From Arthrobacter sp. Leaf337 (lineage in GTDB: Bacteria; Actinomycetota; Actinomycetes; Actinomycetales; Micrococcaceae): 37,492 nucleotides of DNA. This document shows positions 32,606-37,492 of the stretch, piece after piece. Location: positions 12,864 through 50,355 of the forward strand of contig NZ_LMPC01000013.1 in the NCBI RefSeq assembly GCF_001423745.1. The letters run 5' to 3'. The translations under genes were made by a program, and so were the position numbers. The notes beneath the pieces are model-generated. The model was given only the letters and a program-made list of their open reading frames with translations. It was not told the DNA's origin and ran no database searches. Numbering within the stretch: the stretch's first letter is position 1; the number at the start of each line of letters is the position of its first letter.

Positions 32606-35095
32606 ATGGAAAACCTCATTACCGATACCCGCGCCACCGATGAGAGGGCAACCGACCAGCGGCTCGCGGGCCTCCTGGCTGAACTTAGCCTCGAGGAAAA
32701 GGTCCGGTTATTGACCGGCCGTGACTTTTGGACCACCTGGCCGATCGCAAAGATCGGCCTGCGCCGCATGCTGTTCTCAGATGGCCCCACAGGCGTCCGT
32801 GGCGAAGCGTGGGATGAGCGCGAGCCGTCCATGAACTTTCCATCGGCCGCGGCGATCAGCTCTTCCTGGGACCCGGCGATCGCGGACCGGCTTGGTGCCG
32901 CGTCCGCTGTCGAGGCCCGTCGCAAGGGCGTGGACGTTGTTCTGGGACCGACCATCAACCTCCACCGCTCGCCGCTGGGCGGCCGCCACTTCGAAGCCTT
33001 CAGCGAGGACCCTGTCTTAACGGCGGAGCTCGCCGCGGCCTACGTGGCCGGAGTGCAGCGCAATGGCGTGGCGGCTACCCCGAAACACTACATCGCCAAC
33101 GATTCCGAAACGGACCGCTTCACCGTGGACGTGAAGGTCGGCGACCGGCCCCTGCGCGAGATCTACCTTCTTGCATTTGAAAAGGCCATCGTCGAGTCCA
33201 AGGCGTGGCTGGTGATGAGCGCCTACAACGCCATCAATGGCACAACCGCCACTGAGAACGACCTGCTGGAAACCCCGCTGAATCGCGAGTGGGGCTTTGA
33301 CGGCGTGGTTATCAGCGACTGGACAGCCGTCCGCAGCGTCAACAGTGCCAATGCGTCCCAGGACCTGGTCATGCCGGGCCCCGAGGGGCCCTGGGGCGCG
33401 GCCTTGATGGTGGCCGTCAAGTGCGGCCGGGTTCCCGAGGCCGCCATCGACCGAAAGGTGCTCCGGATCCTGCAGCTCGCCGCCCGTGTGGGCGCACTGG
33501 AAGGCTTCGACGCCGTCCAGCCCCGTCCGGTGGACCGGGAAGACCTCATCGCGTTCGCCCGTGAAGCTTCCGCGGCCGGGACAGTGATGGTGAAGAACGA
33601 CGGCGTGCTGCCGCTGGCGCAGACCGCGGTCGGCAAAGTGGCGGTGATCGGGCACAACGCCCGTTATGCCCGAACCCAGGGCGGCGGCTCCGCCACCGTG
33701 GTGCCGGAGAAGATCGTCAGCCCGCTCGACGGGATCCGCGCCGCTTTCGGTCCGGGCAACGTCAGCTACAGTGTGGGCGCCGTGGTGCAGGAAGGCATCA
33801 CGGGGCTTCCCTTGGATCAGATCACCAACCCGATCACCGGCGCTCCCGGAGTGCGGGTCCGGTTCCTCGATGCCAATGGCGGAGAACTCTTTGCAGAGGA
33901 CCGGCGCTCCACCGCCTTGGTCTGGTTCGGCGGGGACGCGCCCATCGCGGCGTCCTCCACGGTCCAGTTCCACACCCTCTACACTCCGGAAGAAACCGGA
34001 CCGGTCCGGCTGGGATTCTCCACCGTGGGCCACGGACGGATCTTTGTGGACGGCGTACTGGCCCGCGAAGCAACCATCGAGGCCACCGGCACGGACTTAG
34101 GGGCGGCGTTTCTTGCCCCGCCATCCGCCTCCGTCGAAATCCGGGCGACCGCAGGGGTGCAGTTGCAAGTCCGGATCGAACTCGACCTAGCGAACCGTGC
34201 CGGTGCCCTGGCCAACGCGCTGGCCATTACCATCGGCGTGGAAGCGGACACCAGCCACCCCGACGCCCTGATCGACGAGGCTGTCGAGGCGGCCCGTGCA
34301 GCCGACGTCGCCGTCGTTGTCGTAGGTACGAACTCCAGCGTCGAATCAGAAGGCTATGACCGGACCTCCCTGGAAATGCCCGGCCTGCAGGACCGCCTGG
34401 TCCACGCCGTGGCCGCCGCCAATTCCCGCACCGTAGTCATCGTGAACTCCGGCGCCCCGGTCCTGCTGCCTTGGCGGGACGAGGTGGCCGCAATCCTGAT
34501 TGGCTACTTCGGAGGCCAGGAATTCGGTCACGCCCTCGCCGATATCCTGACGGGCGCCACCGAACCAGGTGGCCGTCTCCCCACAACCTGGCCCGCCAGC
34601 CTGCAGGACGTGCCCGTCATTAACGTCACCCCGGAGGCAGACGGCACGCTGACTTACGACGAAGGCATCCACATCGGCTACCGCGCATGGCTCAAAGCCG
34701 GCACCAAACCCGCCTACGACTTTGGCTTCGGACTCGGCTACACGGATTGGGCCCTCGCCGGCGTCAGCTTCCCCGGCTCCGCTGCTCCCGGCGCCGTCGT
34801 CCCCCTCACGGTTACCCTGACCAACTCAGGGGCGCGGTCGGGCAAGAACGTGGTCCAGGTTTACGCCGAAAAGCCCGGCTCCGCCGTCGACCGCCCCGTC
34901 CGCTGGCTCGTCGCCTCGACCCCCGTCTGGGCCGAACCAGGCGAAACCATCACCGCTGAGCTGCAGCTCCCCACCCGGCTCCTGGCCTACTGGGACAACG
35001 GCTGGACCTACGAACCCGGCGAATACAACCTTCGCATCGGCACGTCCGTCACAGCACTGCCGCTCGAAACCACTCTGGAACTGATTCGAAACTGA
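32606..35095 (+). CDS. Glycoside hydrolase family 3, beta-glucosidase-like with PA14 insert
   Basis: 829 residues. The N-terminal barrel has SDGPTGVRGEAWDE, the K160-H161 pair in TPKHYIAND and the nucleophile D238 in GVVISDWTAV. The second domain holds the likely acid/base segment SVESEGYDR around residues 579-586. Between its parts, residues about 415-490 look like a PA14 carbohydrate-binding insert (FRVR-like VRVRFLD, TLYTPEETGPVRLGF). Residues about 720-825 form the C-terminal fibronectin-type domain. There is no signal peptide, so it acts inside the cell on imported glycoside. The ATG at 32606 has a weak AGAAAG site. It follows the transporter genes by 55 bases. Confidence 0.92.
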   Translation: MENLITDTRATDERATDQRLAGLLAELSLEEKVRLLTGRDFWTTWPIAKIGLRRMLFSDGPTGVRGEAWDEREPSMNFPSAAAISSSWDPAIADRLGAASAVEARRKGVDVVLGPTINLHRSPLGGRHFEAFSEDPVLTAELAAAYVAGVQRNGVAATPKHYIANDSETDRFTVDVKVGDRPLREIYLLAFEKAIVESKAWLVMSAYNAINGTTATENDLLETPLNREWGFDGVVISDWTAVRSVNSANASQDLVMPGPEGPWGAALMVAVKCGRVPEAAIDRKVLRILQLAARVGALEGFDAVQPRPVDREDLIAFAREASAAGTVMVKNDGVLPLAQTAVGKVAVIGHNARYARTQGGGSATVVPEKIVSPLDGIRAAFGPGNVSYSVGAVVQEGITGLPLDQITNPITGAPGVRVRFLDANGGELFAEDRRSTALVWFGGDAPIAASSTVQFHTLYTPEETGPVRLGFSTVGHGRIFVDGVLAREATIEATGTDLGAAFLAPPSASVEIRATAGVQLQVRIELDLANRAGALANALAITIGVEADTSHPDALIDEAVEAARAADVAVVVVGTNSSVESEGYDRTSLEMPGLQDRLVHAVAAANSRTVVIVNSGAPVLLPWRDEVAAILIGYFGGQEFGHALADILTGATEPGGRLPTTWPASLQDVPVINVTPEADGTLTYDEGIHIGYRAWLKAGTKPAYDFGFGLGYTDWALAGVSFPGSAAPGAVVPLTVTLTNSGARSGKNVVQVYAEKPGSAVDRPVRWLVASTPVWAEPGETITAELQLPTRLLAYWDNGWTYEPGEYNLRIGTSVTALPLETTLELIRN

Positions 35096-35132
35096 GCTTT
35101 TTCTCAACGACTGAATAGGAGCAAATCAAAGC

Positions 35133-36158
35133 ATGGGCGAGAGCAGCACGGAGAACCAGAACACTCTGTACGCCAGGCAGTTGATACGCGAGTTGGAGCT
35201 GAACGGACCCCCGCCTGATCTTCGTAGCGACACGGACAACGAGTCGTTACTTACTATTTACCCGGGGCTGGCTGCTGTGTCGACGCTCGACGTTGCGGTT
35301 CCCGGTTCTGGGGCTGGCGTGCCGGGACGGCTTTACCGTGCACCCGGCGTAGCCTCGGCCGGCTTCGTCTGGGTCCATGGCGGCGCGTTTATTGCCGGAG
35401 ACCTGAACATGCCGGAGGCCCACTGGGTGAGCCTGCATCTGGCGTCCCAAGGCATCTCGGTGCTCTCGCTTGACTACCGCAAGGCACTTCACGGAGTAAA
35501 GTACCCGGAACCGTCAAACGACGTCCTGGCGGGGTGGCTTTGGGCACTTGAAAATGTCAGCGAATTCGGGCTGGAAAACGCGGAAGACCTTCATCTCGGC
35601 GGGGCCAGCGCGGGGGCTGCCCTAACCGCCGCGCTGACCGGACGGCTCAGGGACGGTGCAGGGAAGATTCCGGCGTCCTTGCTGCTCGCCTACCCCCTTG
35701 TCCACGCCAACCTCCCCCCGATCAGTGAGGAGCTCATGGAGAAGATCGAGGGCGTTCCGGCAGACTTGGCCTTCACGCCGGAGTTCGTCCGCGAAGTGAA
35801 TCTAAACTTCGCCGGCAGTGAGGACAATTTTGGAGATCCTCACGCGTTTGCCGGAGTCGGTAGCCTTGATGGATTTCCCCCGGTCTACATCATCAATTCC
35901 GAGGCCGACACCCTGCGTGCATCGGGCGAACTCTTCGCGGCTCAATTGGAGGCTGCAGGAGTTCCCGTCCGGGTCGAAATCGAACCCGGAAGTACCCACG
36001 GACACTTGGACCACCCCCACTCCGTCCCTGGCAGGAATTCTGTCGACCGGATGGTCCGGTGGCTCCGCGAGGAACACTCACCCGCATCCTGTCGGCCTAC
36101 GGTCGGCGCAGGGGAGCAGGCTGCCATGTTCGTGACACAGGCATCCTTCGAAAATTAG
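35133..36158 (+). CDS. HSL-type alpha/beta hydrolase (esterase)
   Basis: 341 residues. The HGG oxyanion motif is in FVWVHGGAFIAGD near residue 84, the nucleophile S159 in GGASAGAAL, the acid D259 in NSEADTLRASGELF and the base H289 (or H291) in GSTHGHLDH. This is the hormone-sensitive-lipase family of short-chain carboxylesterases. The absence of a signal peptide places it in the cytosol. AGGAGC lies 11 bases before the ATG. Next to a GH3 enzyme it may remove acyl groups from an imported glycoside; this is inference. Confidence 0.9.
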   Translation: MGESSTENQNTLYARQLIRELELNGPPPDLRSDTDNESLLTIYPGLAAVSTLDVAVPGSGAGVPGRLYRAPGVASAGFVWVHGGAFIAGDLNMPEAHWVSLHLASQGISVLSLDYRKALHGVKYPEPSNDVLAGWLWALENVSEFGLENAEDLHLGGASAGAALTAALTGRLRDGAGKIPASLLLAYPLVHANLPPISEELMEKIEGVPADLAFTPEFVREVNLNFAGSEDNFGDPHAFAGVGSLDGFPPVYIINSEADTLRASGELFAAQLEAAGVPVRVEIEPGSTHGHLDHPHSVPGRNSVDRMVRWLREEHSPASCRPTVGAGEQAAMFVTQASFEN

Positions 36159-36174
36159 AGAAAGGTACTAAGCG

Positions 36175-37341
36175 ATGACCGTCGCCACGGCACCCACCCG
36201 CAATCAGTCCACAGGCACCGTAGCACCCGGTTTCGAAGCGGTACGCGATGAATTCGATGCGTACCTGTCCGATGACCCGAACTACAGCGCCCAACTCGCC
36301 GTCTACTGGAAAGACCAACTTGTGGTCGACCTGGTTGGAGGAGATGGACTCAAAACCGACACAATCACAGGAACGTTCTCCGTAACAAAAGGCGTCGCGG
36401 CGATCACCCTGGGGACGTTGATTGGCTCGGGTGAACTGGATCTGGACCAGGCCGTGGCTCACTACTGGCCGGAATTCAGTGCCTGCGGGAAGAGTGCGAT
36501 CCTCGTCCGCGAGCTGTTGTCTCATCAGGCCGGGCTTGTGAACGTGGACGGCGGGCTGGACGATGCCGACATCTTTGACTCGAACCGCGCCGCGCCAAAG
36601 CTTGCCCAACAGCGGCCGTTCTGGCGCCCCGGAACCGCTTTCGGCTACCACGGTCTGACCATCGGCACCTTCATGGAGGAGCTGGTACGGCGGATCACGG
36701 GCCAATCCTTGCAGGAGCTCTATGAGGCCACCGTCCGCGCACCTCGCGACATCGATTTCTGGCTCGGCCTCCCGCTGTCTCAGGAGGACCGGTTCGAAGC
36801 GCTCCGGCCGGCGCGTCCAACTCCCGAACAGCTGGCAATGATGAGCCAAAGCCCGATGTCGCCGGACGGCCTGGGCGCCCTGATGTTCAACGGTGTCAAC
36901 AATATTGTTCCGCCGAACCTCGGGCCCTACTCACCCAATTTGCGCGAAGTACGAGCCGCCGGACCCGCCGCATTAGGCGGCATTGGATCGGCGAGAGGAC
37001 TCGCGCAGGTTTATGCTGCCGCCATTGGCCTGGCAGGGGAGGCTCTTCTTGACCCCGATACTCTCGCAGCGATGGGGCAGCAGCAAGTGTGGGGCGTTGA
37101 CCGGGTCCTGAACTTCCCGACGGCGTTTGGGGTCGTTTTCATGAAGCCTCACCCAGGCAGTGATTTCGGCAGCTTCCAAGCGGTTGGGCACGATGGCGCT
37201 GGCGGGGCGCTGGGATATGCAGACCCCCTCTACGACGTCAGCTTCGGCTACATACCTTTGCAGATGCAACTCCCCGGCGGCGCAGATGCCAGAGCGCTTC
37301 GCCTCTCGCGAACCGTGCGTACCGCGATACGCCAAAGCTAG
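36175..37341 (+). CDS. Beta-lactamase-fold serine hydrolase (EstB-like esterase)
   Basis: 388 residues. The serine-lysine pair is S69-VT-K72 in FSVTKGVAA, the tyrosine motif is Y158 in FGYHGLTIG and the third motif H339-DG is in GHDGAGGALGY. The order and spacing match class C beta-lactamase relatives that work as esterases or lactonases (EstB family), and the length is normal. There is no signal peptide, so a penicillin-binding or secreted lactamase role is unlikely. GAAAGG lies nine bases upstream of the ATG, 17 bases after the preceding gene. It is the second esterase of this locus and converges on adk. Confidence 0.9.
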   Translation: MTVATAPTRNQSTGTVAPGFEAVRDEFDAYLSDDPNYSAQLAVYWKDQLVVDLVGGDGLKTDTITGTFSVTKGVAAITLGTLIGSGELDLDQAVAHYWPEFSACGKSAILVRELLSHQAGLVNVDGGLDDADIFDSNRAAPKLAQQRPFWRPGTAFGYHGLTIGTFMEELVRRITGQSLQELYEATVRAPRDIDFWLGLPLSQEDRFEALRPARPTPEQLAMMSQSPMSPDGLGALMFNGVNNIVPPNLGPYSPNLREVRAAGPAALGGIGSARGLAQVYAAAIGLAGEALLDPDTLAAMGQQQVWGVDRVLNFPTAFGVVFMKPHPGSDFGSFQAVGHDGAGGALGYADPLYDVSFGYIPLQMQLPGGADARALRLSRTVRTAIRQS

Positions 37342-37367
37342 AGGGAACACAGGCTGAACGGCGTTGG

Positions 37368-37492
37368 CTAAGCTGCCTGTGCTGCCTTGATGGCCTGCAT
37401 GACGCGGTCGGTGACCTCGTCGATGCCGCCGATGCCGTCAACCTGGGTCAGGATGCCGCGCTCGGCATACTTGGCCACAACGGCTTCAGTCT
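37368..37492 (-). CDS. adk: Adenylate kinase, C-terminal end
   Basis: The last 41 codons of a minus-strand gene that begins outside the window. The translation includes KYAERGILTQVDGIGGIDEV and the ending TDRVMQAIKAAQAA, the usual actinobacterial adenylate kinase C-terminus. The enzyme converts AMP and ATP to two ADP and is essential. In actinobacteria adk normally sits between secY and map in the ribosomal-protein operon; here no map gene follows and a convergent accessory gene lies 26 bases away. Confidence 0.85.
   Translation of the reverse strand, partial: TEAVVAKYAERGILTQVDGIGGIDEVTDRVMQAIKAAQAA

Noticed and set aside
31603..32958. 451-codon open frame on the minus strand opposite the DppF and GH3 genes
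   Set aside because: It is antisense to genes with complete ABC and GH3 motifs; no recognisable domain.

Overview
The window looks like chromosome from a high-GC actinobacterium of the Arthrobacter/Paenarthrobacter/Pseudarthrobacter type. This rests on the GC-rich codon use, many GTG and TTG starts, actinobacterial F420 genes, and an Arthrobacter-like adenylate kinase C-terminus at the right edge. The taxon is inferred from the look of the proteins, not from a search. Almost everything here is accessory metabolism.

Layout: (1) 1-2850, plus strand: the end of an F420-type LLM oxidoreductase, an NADPH:F420 reductase (npdG), an SDR and a TetR regulator. (2) 2953-8277, minus strand: a complete four-gene coenzyme F420 operon in the order fbiA-fbiC-cofC-cofE. 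It has a clear sigma-A promoter (TTGACA, 16 bp, TAACAT) and a 16-bp palindrome at the expected transcription start. npdG supplies F420H2, and the LLM at the left edge could use it. (3) 8702-12893, minus strand: a tightly coupled cassette of LLM monooxygenase, NTF2-like protein, flavin reductase, double NTF2-like protein and SDR, facing another NTF2/SnoaL-like gene (13157-13639). The two divergent promoters are near-copies: TTGACC, a 20-bp spacer filled by a 20-bp palindrome, then TANNNT. This is the MerR-family architecture. (4) 13640-15716: about 2 kb with no convincing long gene. It contains a tRNA 3'-end fragment with a terminator, copies of a 19-bp palindrome, a large imperfect palindrome, a short well-started ORF and strong hairpins. 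It reads as an integration or deletion scar.

(5) 15717-24790, minus strand: a catabolic cluster below a LysR regulator. In transcription order it holds an ACS-family MFS importer, an enolase-superfamily enzyme, a VOC protein, a cyclase-family hydrolase, an SDR, a zinc alcohol dehydrogenase, a short coupled ORF, a nitronate-monooxygenase-like flavoprotein and a crotonase. Divergent from LysR are an SDR and an alpha/beta hydrolase (24957-26517). The substrate is not identifiable; the set suits uptake and stepwise oxidation, hydration and ring opening of a hydroxylated or cyclic acid.

(6) 26544-37341: a TetR regulator divergent from a peptide/oligosaccharide-type ABC importer (binding lipoprotein, permease, fused permease-ATPase, ATPase). 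These are followed by a GH3 beta-glucosidase-like enzyme, an HSL-type esterase and a beta-lactamase-fold esterase. The simplest reading is uptake and trimming of an esterified glycoside. A TetR-type palindrome lies in the divergent promoter. (7) 37368-37492, minus strand: the 3' end of adk, normally part of the ribosomal-protein/secY operon.
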